In this document: positions 54,242 through 64,000 of the stretch, piece by piece
Position numbering within the stretch: position 1 is the stretch's first letter
Layout of the letters: the number at the start of each line of letters is the position of its first letter
From: Paracoccaceae bacterium
GTDB taxonomy: Bacteria > Pseudomonadota > Alphaproteobacteria > Rhodobacterales > Rhodobacteraceae
NCBI GenBank assembly: GCA_021296235.1
Contig: JAGWAS010000007.1
Span: 1-64,000, forward strand
Reading direction: 5' to 3'
Length of the DNA stretch: 64,000 nt
The notes under the pieces: generated by a model
What the model was told of the DNA's origin: nothing
Seen by the model: the letters and a program-made list of their open reading frames with translations, nothing else
Databases searched by the model: none
Translations under genes and position numbers: made by a program

Positions 54242-54898
54242 ATGGCAAACAAACCAATTATGGCCACGGCGACAGCTGTGTGGCTGGTAGATAATTCTAG
54301 CCTGACCTTTCAGCAGATTGCGGATTTTTGTGGCCTGCATGAATTGGAGGTCCAGGGAATCGCCGATGGAGAGGTCGCCTCCGGCATTCTTGGATTTGAT
54401 CCAATAACAAACAACCAGCTTGAGGCAGAGGAACTCAAGCGGGGTGAGGCGGATCCGGCACATGCATTGACCTTGAAGGAGGAGCCGGTTGAGGAGGGTC
54501 CAAAGAGAAGAAGGGGACCTCGCTATACGCCCCTTTCCAAGCGACAGGACAGGCCAGCGGCGATCGCATGGCTTGTCAAGAATCATCCCGAGCTCTCGGA
54601 AGCGCAGATCATCTCGCTGGTCGGAACGACCAAGACGACAATTCATGCGGTTCAGGAAAGAACGCACTGGAACATCAACAACATTCAGCCCACCGACCCG
54701 GTCGCACTTGGGCTTTGCAAGCAAATTGAACTTGACGGAGCGGTCCGGGTTGCATTGGAGCGCAGCGGCAAGGATTCCGGTCAGCAGGAACCAGTCAAGG
54801 GCAAGGTGCTGGCGTCAGTTGACGAATCACTCAGTGCAGGGAAAACTCACTCGACATTGGCCAACCTTGAGAGCTTCAAGCTTGACCCCAAGGCATGA
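54242..54898 (+). CDS. DUF1013-family cell-cycle regulator (TrcR type)
   Basis: 218 residues from ATG 54242 (GGAGA site 9 bases upstream). The start MANKPIMATATAVWLVDNSS and the block GFDPITNNQLEAEELKRGEA identify DUF1013, a family restricted to alphaproteobacteria and named TrcR in some annotations. A helix-turn-helix-like core is at about 100-150 (LVKNHPELSEAQIISLVGTT). It probably binds DNA and affects cell-cycle genes, but evidence is by family only. It faces away from the catabolic operon and is unlikely to regulate it. Confidence 0.85.
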   Translation: MANKPIMATATAVWLVDNSSLTFQQIADFCGLHELEVQGIADGEVASGILGFDPITNNQLEAEELKRGEADPAHALTLKEEPVEEGPKRRRGPRYTPLSKRQDRPAAIAWLVKNHPELSEAQIISLVGTTKTTIHAVQERTHWNINNIQPTDPVALGLCKQIELDGAVRVALERSGKDSGQQEPVKGKVLASVDESLSAGKTHSTLANLESFKLDPKA

Positions 54899-54949
54899 GC
54901 CGCATTCGGGAGTGCAGGATGCCCGGCATCGGTTGTGATGCGATTGATG

Positions 54950-55750
54950 TCAGTGGACGGGTTCGCTGAACCTGTCGAGAAGTGAGCGTCCCCCGTCGAC
55001 GCCTATTATCTGCCCGGTGATGAACCTGGCGGCACCAGAGACCAGAAACTGCACCGCTTCCGCCACCTCTTCTGCATCCGCAATCCGGCCAAGCGGTGTT
55101 GCCGAGACGATCCGCGCTCGCATGTCGGGTGATTTTGCAATGGCTTCCTGCAGCCTGCCGCTCACCACAGAGCCGAATGAGACTGCGTTTACGGTAATTC
55201 GGTCGGCTGCAAGGGCGGCAGCCATGGATCTTGTCAGCTGCTCAAGTGCCGCACAGCTTACGGAATACTCCACCAGATCAGGATGGATGCGGTCGGCGGC
55301 AATGGAAGTGACATTCACAATTGAACCTATGGGTTCATTGGGACGCGTGCGCGGATGGGGTTGTTCTGTGAATTGACGCGCAACCATGCGGGAAATGCTG
55401 TAGTGCTGTCGCAGATTGTGGTCCAACATGTGATCAAGAACATTGAGCTTGATGTTGGCCTTGTCCGAAGTTCTCATTTCCCGACTGGCATTGACCAGGA
55501 TGTCAACCCGGTCGAATCTGTCAACAGTCGCTGCAAGGAGGTTGCTTTGGGTGAGTTGCTCGCAAAGGTCACCCACAAAGCAATCCACATTGTCCATTGT
55601 GGAGTCGATTTCTGATCTCAGTTGCTTCGAATCGCGATCGGCAAACATGACGTTTGTGCCCTGCTCGGCGAAGTGCCTTGCGATTGCAAGACCCACTCCG
55701 CTTGCCGCTCCGGTAACTATGGCGGTTCGTCGGTCTATGGCGTAGCTCAT
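54950..55750 (-). CDS. SDR family protein with altered active site (Lys to Cys)
   Basis: 266 residues, Rossmann fold, with the nucleotide loop TGAASGVGLAIARHFAEQG and VNVTSIAADRIHP. The catalytic Ser149 and Tyr162 are present, but the Tyr-x3-Lys motif reads EYSVSCAALEQL, so the essential lysine is Cys166. Asn112 is kept, and the C-terminal GQIIGVDGGRSLL is normal. Without the lysine, hydride transfer would be weak or absent. I recall similar Cys forms in related genomes, so the change may be a lineage trait. It is convergent with the TrcR gene and 118 bp downstream of clpS on the same strand. Confidence 0.85.
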   Translation of the reverse strand: MSYAIDRRTAIVTGAASGVGLAIARHFAEQGTNVMFADRDSKQLRSEIDSTMDNVDCFVGDLCEQLTQSNLLAATVDRFDRVDILVNASREMRTSDKANIKLNVLDHMLDHNLRQHYSISRMVARQFTEQPHPRTRPNEPIGSIVNVTSIAADRIHPDLVEYSVSCAALEQLTRSMAAALAADRITVNAVSFGSVVSGRLQEAIAKSPDMRARIVSATPLGRIADAEEVAEAVQFLVSGAARFITGQIIGVDGGRSLLDRFSEPVH

Positions 55751-55868
55751 TCCCGGATTCTACCTGTGTTCTGAAAATGTTTGATTTGGCAATTCAAGCT
55801 CATGACGGAACGGGCTGCCTTCTTGCGCGGACGGGAAGGGCATTGACGACGTGATCGTCCTTTCCCGC

Positions 55869-56219
55869 CTAATCCTTTTCAATTGTGCAGCGCAACGGAT
55901 GTTCATGGTTGCGGGCAATTGCCATCACCTGCATTGCCTTGGTTTCAGCGATTTCATGGGTGAATACGCCGGCGACACCGACGCCCTTGTTGTGGATGTC
56001 CAACATCAGCGAGATCGCTCGTTCCCTCTGCATGAGAAACACCTGCTCAAGGACCGCAACAACAAACTCCATCGGCGTATAGTCGTCGTTGAGCAGGAGG
56101 ACCCTGTACATCGGAGGGCGCTCGACCTTGTCCTTTGGTTTTGTCAGAACCGACGTGCCGGCATCCTTGCCTGCGCCCGTCCCATCCTGTCCGTTGCTTC
56201 CAGCGGCGATGACCAACAA
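55869..56219 (-). CDS. clpS: ATP-dependent Clp protease adaptor ClpS
   Basis: 116 residues from a TTG at 56219, preceded by AGGAAG with six bases of spacing; the frame extends to a TTG at 56285 that has no ribosome binding site. The N-degron pocket residues lie in [20 protein letters not shown] and in the [20 protein letters not shown] block. ClpS delivers N-end rule substrates to ClpAP. A Gly/Asp-rich N-terminal tail of about 30 residues is normal. It is divergent from the HAD hydrolase. Confidence 0.93.
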   Translation of the reverse strand: MLVIAAGSNGQDGTGAGKDAGTSVLTKPKDKVERPPMYRVLLLNDDYTPMEFVVAVLEQVFLMQRERAISLMLDIHNKGVGVAGVFTHEIAETKAMQVMAIARNHEHPLRCTIEKD

Positions 56220-56291
56220 TCCAAACTTCCTGCAGCTGCCTCTTGAGCCCAAGGTCAATATAGTTGACAAGCTTGCAATTCGCAAAGTCGC

Positions 56292-57005
56292 ATGATGGGC
56301 ATGTCCAAACTAACAGTCATCGGATTTGATGCAGACGACACTCTTTGGCAGAACGAGAAGTTCTTCCGGCTGACCGAGGCGGGCTTTACCAATCTGTTGT
56401 CCGAATACTCAACCTACAGCAACCTTCGGGAGGTGCTTCTTCAGACCGAGAGGATCAACCTCAAACGCTACGGATTCGGGATCAAGGGGTTTGTCCTTTC
56501 CATGATCGAAACCGCCATTGACGTTACCGAGGGACGGATTCCGGCGGCAGTCATTCAGCAGATTCTGGATCTGGGAAAGGAATTGCAAAATCATCCGATC
56601 GAATTGATGCCCGGTGTTGGCGATGTTGTTGAAGCGGTTGCCAGGAAACACACAGTCGTGTTGATCACCAAGGGCGATTTACTTGATCAGGAACGCAAGC
56701 TTGCCCAATCCGGGCTCGGATCCATGTTTGATGGCGTGGAAATCGTCAGCGACAAAACGCCGGATGTTTATGAACGCACATTCCGTGAGCATGGTGATGG
56801 CCCCGAGAAGGCAATGATGGTTGGCAACTCGGTGAAATCGGATGTGGTCCCGGCACTGCAATCCGGAAGTTGGGCTGCTCTGGTCCCTCATGATCTCACC
56901 TGGGAACTCGAACACGCAGAAATTCCCGAACAACATCCACGATTCAGAAAGATGACCTGTCTCGGCGATTTGCCTGACCTGATTGAGCGCCTTCCCGCGA
57001 GCTAG
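56292..57005 (+). CDS. HAD-family hydrolase (YjjG-like)
   Basis: 237 residues. Motif I is [17 protein letters not shown] (Asp-x-Asp-x-Thr), motif II is VLITKGD, motif III the Lys in [14 protein letters not shown] and motif [22 protein letters not shown]. An alpha-helical cap of about 90 residues lies between motifs I and II. The profile is close to nucleotide or sugar phosphatases of the YjjG group. It starts 72 bp from clpS; ATG codons at 56292, 56295 and 56301 all serve as possible starts. Confidence 0.85.
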   Translation: MMGMSKLTVIGFDADDTLWQNEKFFRLTEAGFTNLLSEYSTYSNLREVLLQTERINLKRYGFGIKGFVLSMIETAIDVTEGRIPAAVIQQILDLGKELQNHPIELMPGVGDVVEAVARKHTVVLITKGDLLDQERKLAQSGLGSMFDGVEIVSDKTPDVYERTFREHGDGPEKAMMVGNSVKSDVVPALQSGSWAALVPHDLTWELEHAEIPEQHPRFRKMTCLGDLPDLIERLPAS

Positions 57006-57218
57006 TTTGGGGTTCTTGGATCAGTGGGCAAGCCATCTTCAGCGCCATGCCTCCAGTGCAATTGGCAACGCATCAAAATTCGGATTTCAATTTCAAAAAA
57101 CTTTGTTATGCTGGTTACCCCCGCCAATGCCCGCAACGAAAATAAGAGGCATGGCACGAGGATTGAGTAGAGATGCTGCGGCAAGGTTGGTCGCGGCAAA
57201 GTTAGGAAAGGTACGGGT

Positions 57219-58580
57219 GTGACTCGGATTTTGTATTTTGCAATCGGTGCACTGTGGCGCAGTGCGGTGATTTGGTTGTTGGCCGCCTTGGTTGTCTCAC
57301 TTTGGGCAACCGGATCCCTGGCTTCGAAATACGCGTCTGTGGTGATGGACGCCAGAAACGGTAAGGTGCTTCATTCCAGGTATGGCGACAAGAGGCTCCA
57401 CCCGGCATCTCTCACGAAGATGATGACGGTTTATCTGGCCATTCAAGCGGTTGAAAACGGCGAAATACCCATCGACCGAAAATTCAAGATTTCGAAATTC
57501 GCGGCAAGTGAGCCGGCGTCGAAAATGTACTACAGGCCCGGACAGCGGGTGTCGTTCCGACATCTTATGCGCGCCGCGGCGGTCAAGTCGGCAAATGATG
57601 CCGCCACCGCGATCGCCGAGGCGGTTGCAGGCAGCGAGAGGGCGTTTGCGACCCGAATGACCCAAACCGCTCGTTCAATGGGAATGATGAACACACAGTT
57701 CAAGAATGCGCACGGGCTGACCCAGCGAGGCCATTTCTCAACGGCGCGGGACATGTCGATCCTGGGCAGGCACATGATCTACGACTACCCCGAATACTAT
57801 AACCTCTTTTCCCGAATTTCCACGAGGGTCAGTGCTGGAACCCTACGGAACACCAACCGGAACTTTCTTAGATCATACAGTGGGGCGGACGGGATCAAGA
57901 CCGGCTACACTTCGCTTTCCGGGTTCAATTTGACTGCATCGGCAGAACGCAAGGGAGTTCGGATCATCGTAACGGTGTTCGGTGGACGTTCGTCGAGAAC
58001 CCGCAACCGGCATGTGGTCGAGTTGATGGACAAGGGCTTTGGTTTGGCAAGACGCAATGTCGCGGTGAACAAGCCGAAACTTCCGGCAATAGCATTCGGT
58101 AAAGTCGTTAGGGTGGATGTATCCGTTGATTCGGCGGAGCGTCGGCGTCGGCGACCAGGATTTGGCGGACGAACCCTGGCGATGGCAGTACTCAACGAGG
58201 TTACCGCCGGACAGCAGAGTGAAGGTGATGCCGATCCGTCAGAAATCCTTTCGGAACAGAGTGTTGATTCTTTCCCGCTCTTGTTTGGCCGACCCATGCG
58301 CCGACCCCTTTCAATTGCAGCCGACGGATTCGGAAATGTCGACGGCGGCATTTTGGGAGTCAGTGTTGGGAACTTTTCCAGCAAGAGCCAAGCATCGAAC
58401 CAATTGTTCAGGACTGCGCTCGTTGATTTTGATTCACTTGCTGAGGCAACCAGAACCGTGCGTGAACAAAATGGCAGGTATGTTGCGATGTTCGAGGGGA
58501 TTTCGCTCTCAAATGCGAAGGTTGCGTGCGGAAGACTGCGTGCGCGGGAGATCGAGTGCAAGATAATTCGCATTCTCTGA
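57219..58580 (+). CDS. D-alanyl-D-alanine carboxypeptidase (PBP5-like) with SPOR domain
   Basis: 453 residues from a GTG start. A signal segment is followed by the DD-peptidase domain with SxxK (HPASLTKMMT), SxN (VKSANDAATAI) and KTG (GADGIKTGYTSLSG). The C-terminal 75 residues (about 375-453; VSVGNFSSKSQASNQLFR) form a SPOR domain that binds denuded peptidoglycan at the septum. It trims the terminal D-Ala of peptidoglycan stems. The linker (about 300-370) is variable and polar. An AT-rich possible promoter lies near 57100. Confidence 0.9.
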   Translation: MTRILYFAIGALWRSAVIWLLAALVVSLWATGSLASKYASVVMDARNGKVLHSRYGDKRLHPASLTKMMTVYLAIQAVENGEIPIDRKFKISKFAASEPASKMYYRPGQRVSFRHLMRAAAVKSANDAATAIAEAVAGSERAFATRMTQTARSMGMMNTQFKNAHGLTQRGHFSTARDMSILGRHMIYDYPEYYNLFSRISTRVSAGTLRNTNRNFLRSYSGADGIKTGYTSLSGFNLTASAERKGVRIIVTVFGGRSSRTRNRHVVELMDKGFGLARRNVAVNKPKLPAIAFGKVVRVDVSVDSAERRRRRPGFGGRTLAMAVLNEVTAGQQSEGDADPSEILSEQSVDSFPLLFGRPMRRPLSIAADGFGNVDGGILGVSVGNFSSKSQASNQLFRTALVDFDSLAEATRTVREQNGRYVAMFEGISLSNAKVACGRLRAREIECKIIRIL

Positions 58581-58716
58581 TCCGCGCCATGTTGCCGCGT
58601 CAGGAAATTCTGCGGGCTGCGCAAACAACCTTACGGCTGCACTGCTTGAAGCAATCCATGTTGTTGATCGCACTGCGGCCAGAGCAAGGCATCCCATAAG
58701 GCCTCCGGAGGACAAC

Positions 58717-59409
58717 ATGAAGCGTTCGGAAATCAATTCGGCTATCCGTGCGGCAGAGGCGATGGTGGAATCACACTGCTTTTTCCTTCCTCCCTTGGCC
58801 AAGTGGAATCCAAAGGCTTGGTTGGCTCAAACACAGGATCTGACCGAAATCAGGAACATCGGGCTGGGTTGGGACATCACCGATTTCGGCAAAGGTGATT
58901 TTGAGGCGGAAGGGCTTGTATTGTTTACGCTCAGGAACGGGCGGACCAATTCCGATGGAACCGAATGCGGCGTTCCATACGCCGAAAAACTCCTGATTTC
59001 CCGCGCTGGGCAAGTTACCCTGATGCACTATCACAGACAGAAGACTGAAGACATAATCGTCCGCGCAGGTGCTCCGCTTGCCGTGAAGCTATTTCTGGTA
59101 GCCGATGGAGGCGATGTCGACCGGCAGAGCCCGGTGGAGGTCAGGCTGGACGGAATGCACCATGTTGTTGAGGCTGGAGGCACCATTCTTGTTGAGAGGG
59201 GAGCGTCAATCACGTTGGAGCCAGGTTGTGCCCATGAGTTTTGGGGACATGGCGGGGATTGTTTGATTGGTGAGGTCTCTTCGATCAATGATGACGTGTC
59301 CGACAATTACTTCTTTGAACCGATCTCAAGGTTTCCCGAGATTGAAGAGGACGAAGCACCATATAGACTCATCGTTCCCGACTACCTCGGGCTCAACCGC
59401 TTGGCATAA
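58717..59409 (+). CDS. D-lyxose/D-mannose isomerase (cupin)
   Basis: 230 residues, D-lyxose isomerase family (YdaE type). The metal-binding cupin residues appear in LMHYHRQKTEDIIVRAG (two His and a Glu) and EPGCAHEFWGHGGDCLIGEV (His). The start MKRSEINSAIRAAEAM and the block CGVPYAEKLLISRAGQ are family-specific. It interconverts D-lyxose and D-xylulose, or mannose and fructose. No sugar kinase or transporter gene adjoins it. Convergent with the yej operon. Confidence 0.88.
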   Translation: MKRSEINSAIRAAEAMVESHCFFLPPLAKWNPKAWLAQTQDLTEIRNIGLGWDITDFGKGDFEAEGLVLFTLRNGRTNSDGTECGVPYAEKLLISRAGQVTLMHYHRQKTEDIIVRAGAPLAVKLFLVADGGDVDRQSPVEVRLDGMHHVVEAGGTILVERGASITLEPGCAHEFWGHGGDCLIGEVSSINDDVSDNYFFEPISRFPEIEEDEAPYRLIVPDYLGLNRLA

Positions 59410-59412
59410 GGG

Positions 59413-59450
59413 GTGCCGCACGGCGGCACTCAATTCCCATCTTTGAATTG
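59413..59450. terminator. Two hairpins between convergent genes
   Basis: GTGCCG (59413-59418) pairs with CGGCAC (59424-59429), and CAATTC (59431-59436) with GAATTG (59445-59450). They fill nearly the whole 44 bp between the isomerase stop and the yejF stop, as expected for a two-way terminator, though neither has a long T-run. Confidence 0.4.
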
Positions 59451-59453
59451 GGT

Positions 59454-61040
59454 TCAGTTCACAAGGGCGGCGTTCAGCAAATTTCGGGTGTAGTCTGATT
59501 TTGGATTGCTGAACACTTCGTTGGCATCTCCTGCCTCAAGCACATCTCCCTGCTTCATCACCATTATGTTGTGGGCAAGTGCCTTTACGATCCTGAGATC
59601 ATGGCTGATGAAGATATATGCCAAGCGGTATTTCTGCTGGAGATCTAGAAGCAGATCGACAATTTGTGCCTGAACCGTTCGATCAAGGGCGGAGGTTGGT
59701 TCATCAAGAATCACCAGCTTCGGACGCAAAATCATCGCCCGGGCGATAGCTATCCGCTGACGTTGGCCGCCGGAGAATTCGTGCGGATATCGATGCATCA
59801 TCTCAGGGTCGATTCCAACTTCCGACAGTATCGCCGCAGTCATTCGCCGCCGCTCCGTGCCGTCGGATACTCCGTGCACATCCAAGCCCTCGGACACGAT
59901 CCTTTCAACTGACATTCTTGGCGAAAGGGATCCGAACGGATCCTGAAACACGACCTGCATGTCGCGGCGAACGATCTTGAGCTCGCCGCTTCTCAGATTC
60001 TGAAGTTCGCGGTCAAAGAATTTGATGCTTCCCTTTGAGGATACGAGGCGCAATGCCGCCAATGCCAAGGTGGTCTTTCCGGAACCGGATTCACCAACGA
60101 TGCCGAGCGTTTCGCCGCGACGGATGGAAAAGGTTGCGGAATTGACCGCCTTAATGTGCCCAACGGTCCGGCGAAGCACGCCGCGCTGAACCGGGAACCA
60201 AATCCGAAGTTCTGACGTCTCCATGACTGTTTCGGCCCTGCGGCCACCTGCGGCAGGTCGACCAGAGGGTTCCGCCTCCAACAGCAGCTTGGTGTAGGGA
60301 TGTTCTGGTGAATCGAACAGTTTCTCCTTGTCCCCGGATTCGACGACACGGCCTTCCTTCATGACATAGACGCGGTCGGCCATGTGACGGACAATGCTAA
60401 GGTCATGGGTGATAAAGAGAAGGCTCATTCCGTGGCTGTCTTTGAGATCCTTTAGCAGTTCCAAGATTTGCGCTTGGATGGTTACGTCGAGAGCGGTTGT
60501 GGGTTCGTCGGCAATGAGAAGGTCGGGGTTGTTTGCCAAGGCCATGGCAATCATGACGCGTTGCCGCTGTCCGCCTGAAAGGAGGTGAGGATAGGATTTC
60601 AGTCGAGCTTCAGGGTTGTCGATACCGGTGCTCGCAAGCAATTCGATGATGCGCTGACGGGCCTTGGCGCCCTTAAGATCCTGATGCAGTGAAAGGCTCT
60701 CTCCGATCTGCTTTTCGAGCGTGTGAAGCGGGTTGAGGGAGATCATCGGTTCCTGGAAAATGAAACTGATGTCGTTGCCGCGCAGTCGCCGCAGCGTTAC
60801 CGGGTCGGCACCGACCATCTCCTGACCCTTGTAGGTGATGGATCCCGACACCTCGGAATTCTCCGGAAGTAACCCGACGGTCGACAGTGCGGTTACAGAT
60901 TTCCCCGACCCGGATTCACCGACGATGGCCACGGTTTCGCCGTTGTGGATTTCAAGATCGACATTCCGGACTGCTTTGGTTTCGACTCCGTCGTGAAAGA
61001 ACGAAACGGACAAATCACTTGCTTTCAGAAGGGTGCTCAT
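59454..61040 (-). CDS. yejF: ABC transporter ATPase, duplicated (YejF-like)
   Basis: 528 residues, two complete ATPase domains in one chain. Domain 1 has Walker [13 protein letters not shown], signature [14 protein letters not shown] and Walker B LLIADEPT. Domain 2 has [25 protein letters not shown] and [12 protein letters not shown]. The start could be GTG 61043 or ATG 61040, both overlapping the yejE stop. The microcin C/oligopeptide transporter Yej group uses such a fused ATPase. It energises the yejB-yejE permeases upstream. Confidence 0.92.
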   Translation of the reverse strand: MSTLLKASDLSVSFFHDGVETKAVRNVDLEIHNGETVAIVGESGSGKSVTALSTVGLLPENSEVSGSITYKGQEMVGADPVTLRRLRGNDISFIFQEPMISLNPLHTLEKQIGESLSLHQDLKGAKARQRIIELLASTGIDNPEARLKSYPHLLSGGQRQRVMIAMALANNPDLLIADEPTTALDVTIQAQILELLKDLKDSHGMSLLFITHDLSIVRHMADRVYVMKEGRVVESGDKEKLFDSPEHPYTKLLLEAEPSGRPAAGGRRAETVMETSELRIWFPVQRGVLRRTVGHIKAVNSATFSIRRGETLGIVGESGSGKTTLALAALRLVSSKGSIKFFDRELQNLRSGELKIVRRDMQVVFQDPFGSLSPRMSVERIVSEGLDVHGVSDGTERRRMTAAILSEVGIDPEMMHRYPHEFSGGQRQRIAIARAMILRPKLVILDEPTSALDRTVQAQIVDLLLDLQQKYRLAYIFISHDLRIVKALAHNIMVMKQGDVLEAGDANEVFSNPKSDYTRNLLNAALVN

Positions 61041-62149
61041 CACTTGAACGTCTTTCTGGGATCAAAGGCATCACGCACGCCCTCAAAGATGAAAACCAGG
61101 AGCGAGAGCATTATTGCAAAGGTCATGAAAGCAGAAATGCCGAGCCACGGTGCCTGCAGGTTTTGCTTGGCTTGAAGTGTTAGCTCACCCAGGGAAGGTG
61201 CTTTGGACGGCAATCCGAATCCAAGAAAATCGAGTGTTGCAAGCGCACCGATCGTTCCGGTTACGATGAATGGAAGGAAAGTCAGGGTGGCCACCATGGC
61301 ATTGGGAAGGACATGACGAAACATGATAAGAGAATTGGAAACGCCAAGCGCCCGCGCCGCCCGCACATACTCGAAGTTTCTGGCGCGCAGACATTCTGCT
61401 CTTACCACGCCGACCAATGCAATCCAGCCGAAGATCGTCATAAGAATCACAAGCAGCCAAAAGTCCATTTGCCAAATCGCAGCGACAATAATGATGATGT
61501 ACAGTGACGGGGTTGCCCCCCAAACCTCAATCAGGCGTTGGAAGAAAAGGTCAATCAGGCCACCAAAATATCCCTGAATGACACCTGCGGAAATTCCAAG
61601 GACCGATGTGGCAACTGTAACAACGATTGTGAACAGGACGGACAATCTGAATCCGTAAATTACACGGGCCAACACGTCGCGCGCAGTGTCGTCCGTGCCC
61701 AGCCAATGGTCGGAATCCGGTGAGGACGGTGCCGCCCGCCCGATGTCGTTTATGGTGTCAAAGGAGTAGGGGATGAGCGGCCACAAGATCCAACCGCGCT
61801 CAATTTTGGTGCCGTCGATTTCGCCGTCTCCGGCATCTTCGATTGTGCCCTCTGGATCATCCCAACAGGCCTCCAAGCCGCCTGAGATTACCAAGCATTG
61901 AACTTCGATGTCCCGGTACACCGCTTCAGTCTTGAAGTCGCCGCCAAAGGCCGTTTCGGGATAGAACCGAAAAATGGGTGTGAAGAAATCGCCTCGATAC
62001 TTCAACAGCAATGGCCTGTCGTTTGCCACAAATTCAGCAAACAGCGTAAATCCAAACAGGGCAGCAAATATGATCAGCGACCAGTAGGCTCTCCTGTTGG
62101 TCCGGAAGTTACGCCATCTGCGGCGCGCAAGCGGGGACATGATGATCAT
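61040..62149 (-). CDS. yejE: Peptide ABC transporter permease (YejE-like)
   Basis: 369 residues with an N-terminal helix, a periplasmic insert of about 120 residues (residues 45-165, containing [18 protein letters not shown]) that marks the YejE group, and then five membrane helices. The EAA loop reads [20 protein letters not shown]. It pairs with YejB. Start overlaps the yejB stop by 4 bp. Confidence 0.92.
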   Translation of the reverse strand: MIIMSPLARRRWRNFRTNRRAYWSLIIFAALFGFTLFAEFVANDRPLLLKYRGDFFTPIFRFYPETAFGGDFKTEAVYRDIEVQCLVISGGLEACWDDPEGTIEDAGDGEIDGTKIERGWILWPLIPYSFDTINDIGRAAPSSPDSDHWLGTDDTARDVLARVIYGFRLSVLFTIVVTVATSVLGISAGVIQGYFGGLIDLFFQRLIEVWGATPSLYIIIIVAAIWQMDFWLLVILMTIFGWIALVGVVRAECLRARNFEYVRAARALGVSNSLIMFRHVLPNAMVATLTFLPFIVTGTIGALATLDFLGFGLPSKAPSLGELTLQAKQNLQAPWLGISAFMTFAIMLSLLVFIFEGVRDAFDPRKTFK

Positions 62150-63228
62150 GTTTCGCGGGTTTCAAAATCTATTCTGGGATCGATCCAGTTGTAAATCAGG
62201 TCGGACAGTATGTTAATGAAAAGTCCAAGTAACCCGAACATGTACAGGGTTCCGAAGACTACAGGATAGTCTCTCGCAACGGCCGCCTCAAAGCCAAGCC
62301 TCCCCAAACCGTCAAGGGAGAAAATGGTCTCGATTATGAGTGACCCGGTGAAAAAGACTGAAACGAACACTGTCGGAAAACCGGCAACCACGATAAGCAT
62401 GGCGTTCCGGAACACGTGCCCATACAGGACACGACCTTCGGTCAGGCCCTTGGCGCGGGCGGTCATGACATAGTTTTTCCTGATCTCGTCCAGAAAGCTG
62501 TTCTTTGTGAGCAGAGTAAGTGTGGCGAACGCCGAGATGGTCAAAGCAAGAACAGGCAGGCTGATGTGCCAAAAGTAGTCAAGGACCTTGCCAATCAGGC
62601 TGAGTTCTTCGAAGTTGTCGGAAACAAGACCCCGCAGCGGAAACAGCTTGAAAAACGAACCTCCGGCAAACAGCACCAGCAAGAGTATGGCAAACAGGAA
62701 GCCGGGGATGGCGTAACCGACAATGATGGCACCTGACGTCCAGGTGTCAAACTTGGTGCCGTCCTTCACCGCTTTCCTTATCCCGAGCGGTATTGAAACA
62801 ATGTAGGCAATCAGGGTTGACCACAGCCCCAGTGTGATCGATACCGGCATCTTTTCGAGGATCAGATCGATGACCCCGATCGACCTGAAATAGCTTTCTC
62901 CAAAATCGAATCGGAGATAATCCCAAATCATGTGCAAGAAGCGTTCAACAGGTGGTTTGTCGAAGCCAAACTGAACCTCAAGTTCCTTTATGAATTCCTC
63001 AGGCAGGCCGCGTGCGCCCAGGTATCTCTCATCCGACATCGTTTCCCGGAGCGCGTCCCCTCCGGTTCCCGAGATCGATTCGAATACGTCGCCTTCACCT
63101 TCAAGCTGCGCGAGGATCTGCTCAATCGGCCCGCCCGGAACAAACTGAACCAAGGCAAAATTTATGATCATGATTCCCAGAAGGGTTGGCAAGACAAGTG
63201 CCAGCCGACGAATGATGTACGCACCCAT
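62146..63228 (-). CDS. yejB: Peptide ABC transporter permease (YejB-like)
   Basis: 360 residues, start [20 protein letters not shown] as in DppB/YejB permeases, with a periplasmic stretch of about 80 residues after helix 1. The EAA loop is [20 protein letters not shown]. It has about six membrane helices. Second permease gene of the operon; 21 bp after the yejA stop. Confidence 0.92.
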   Translation of the reverse strand: MGAYIIRRLALVLPTLLGIMIINFALVQFVPGGPIEQILAQLEGEGDVFESISGTGGDALRETMSDERYLGARGLPEEFIKELEVQFGFDKPPVERFLHMIWDYLRFDFGESYFRSIGVIDLILEKMPVSITLGLWSTLIAYIVSIPLGIRKAVKDGTKFDTWTSGAIIVGYAIPGFLFAILLLVLFAGGSFFKLFPLRGLVSDNFEELSLIGKVLDYFWHISLPVLALTISAFATLTLLTKNSFLDEIRKNYVMTARAKGLTEGRVLYGHVFRNAMLIVVAGFPTVFVSVFFTGSLIIETIFSLDGLGRLGFEAAVARDYPVVFGTLYMFGLLGLFINILSDLIYNWIDPRIDFETRET

Positions 63229-63249
63229 GAGATTTGACCAGTTCAGCCG

Positions 63250-64000
63250 TCAGAGTATGCCCGCCTCCCGGAGCACTTCTGCCTTTTGGGCATCATACCA
63301 CCAGAAGTCCAGTTGACCGAGTAAGTAGGGAGGAATGGTTTCCGGATGATCGAAGATGTCGTAGTAGGCCACGGTATGGAAACCCCTGTACCATTGAGGA
63401 GCCCAAAACTTTTCCGCTCTCAGGATTCTGTCAAGGGCACGAATTGCGTGCTTGAGATCTTCACTGTTGTCGATTTCCTGAATGACATCAATGAGTTGAT
63501 CAACACCCTCATTCGCATATCCCATGTCGTTGAAGACACCGTCGATATACTCTGAACCAAACCTCTGCCGCAATCCGCCCGCCGATGGCTCAAGTCCAAG
63601 GCTGAAGCTGGAGGTAATGACGTCAAAATCATGGTTGCGTTCCCGGTCGGTCATCTGTGCCGGGTCGATGCGGTTGTAGACGGCGTCAATGCCGAGGGAT
63701 TCAGGACTCGATCGAAGGCAGGACTGCTCTCAATGAATTCAATCTGGAGCTTTTCGCCGGCTGTATTCTGCCGCAGCCCGTCATCCCCGACCGTCCAACC
63801 TGCCTCGTCAAGCAGTGCGGATGCCTTGCGCAGATTGCTCCGGTCCAACTGTCTCTCTCCCGAAACCGGTGCCATAACTGCCGGTTCGGTGAACACGGAT
63901 TCTGGAATGAGATCCCTTATGGGTTCAAGGTATTTGAGTTCTTCGTCGCCTGGCAATCCGGTTGCGGCAAGAAAACTGTTTTCCCAGAACGAGTTGATGC
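63250..64000 (-). pseudogene. yejA: Peptide ABC transporter binding protein (YejA-like), frameshifted; 5' end outside the window
   Basis: The part from 64000 to about 63695 encodes FWENSFLAATGLPGDEELKY and continues to LQIEFIESSPAFDR. There the frame breaks: the YejA sequence resumes in another frame as ESLGIDAVYNRIDPAQMTDR and runs to the stop at 63250. About six to ten residues expected at the junction are missing, so a small frame-changing deletion near 63690-63700 is the cause. Both halves are otherwise well conserved (DFDVITSSFSLGLEPSAG). A sequencing error cannot be excluded. A non-functional binding protein would disable the yej importer. Confidence 0.8.

Noticed and set aside
1-64000. 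tRNA, rRNA, CRISPR arrays
   Set aside because: Intergenic regions were read for T-loop sequences, repeated spacers and rRNA motifs; none was found by eye.

Overview
The window looks like a chromosomal segment of an alphaproteobacterium, most likely Rhodobacterales or a close relative. This rests on typical alphaproteobacterial genes and gene neighbourhoods: an Irr-type Fur regulator with fabA-fabB-fabI, uvrC-pgsA-moaD-moaE, a plant-type glutamate-cysteine ligase, pyrB with a pyrC-like gene, a DsbD-N protein beside YqgE, a minimal aa3 oxidase subunit IV, rpsU-COQ9-quinone oxidoreductase, and a DUF1013/TrcR regulator near clpS. The genus cannot be fixed from sequence alone. Gene density is high, with many 1-4 bp start/stop overlaps and several TTG or GTG starts.

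Layout. 0.1-0.7 kb: decayed IS21-family istA. 0.9-5.4 kb: dimethylglycine/sarcosine dehydrogenase-type flavoprotein, an alpha/beta hydrolase coupled to an L-2-haloacid dehalogenase, and a VOC protein. 5.4-8.0 kb: fabA-fabB-fabI (unsaturated fatty acid synthesis). 8.2-12.7 kb: a DctPQM TRAP importer divergent from a fluoroacetate-dehalogenase-like gene, apparently inserted between fabA and irr. 12.8-21.3 kb: irr, tag, an amine-oxidase-like flavoprotein with a HEAT-like partner, an exported small protein, a sugar-acid dehydratase, an S49 peptidase and an SDR. 21.3-27.3 kb: an AT-rich spacer with DnaA-box-like sites, uvrC, decayed higBA, an orphan thiY, pgsA and moaDE. 27.0-32.5 kb: OmpA-family protein, ubiA, rsmE and gamma-glutamylcysteine synthesis. 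32.5-45.1 kb: plsY, pyrB-pyrC', uracil-DNA glycosylase, moaB, DsbD-N, YqgE, tRNA t6A synthase, acyl-CoA dehydrogenase, MBL hydrolase, oxidase subunit, rpsU, COQ9 and quinone oxidoreductase. 45.8-53.7 kb: one long minus-strand catabolic operon (TRAP importer, cytosolic NMT1-fold protein, FAD monooxygenase, aldehyde dehydrogenase, iron alcohol dehydrogenase). 54.2-64.0 kb: TrcR, an SDR with an altered active site, clpS, a HAD hydrolase, a PBP5-type carboxypeptidase with SPOR domain, D-lyxose isomerase and a yejABEF peptide transporter whose yejA is frameshifted.

The most interesting parts are four: the dehalogenase/TRAP module with two intact dehalogenase active sites and a structured divergent control region; the uncharacterised TRAP-monooxygenase operon with a signal-less NMT1-fold protein; the AT-rich spacer with tandem DnaA-box-like sites before uvrC; and several active-site-altered enzymes (PyrC', SDR). 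No CRISPR array, rRNA or tRNA was recognised.
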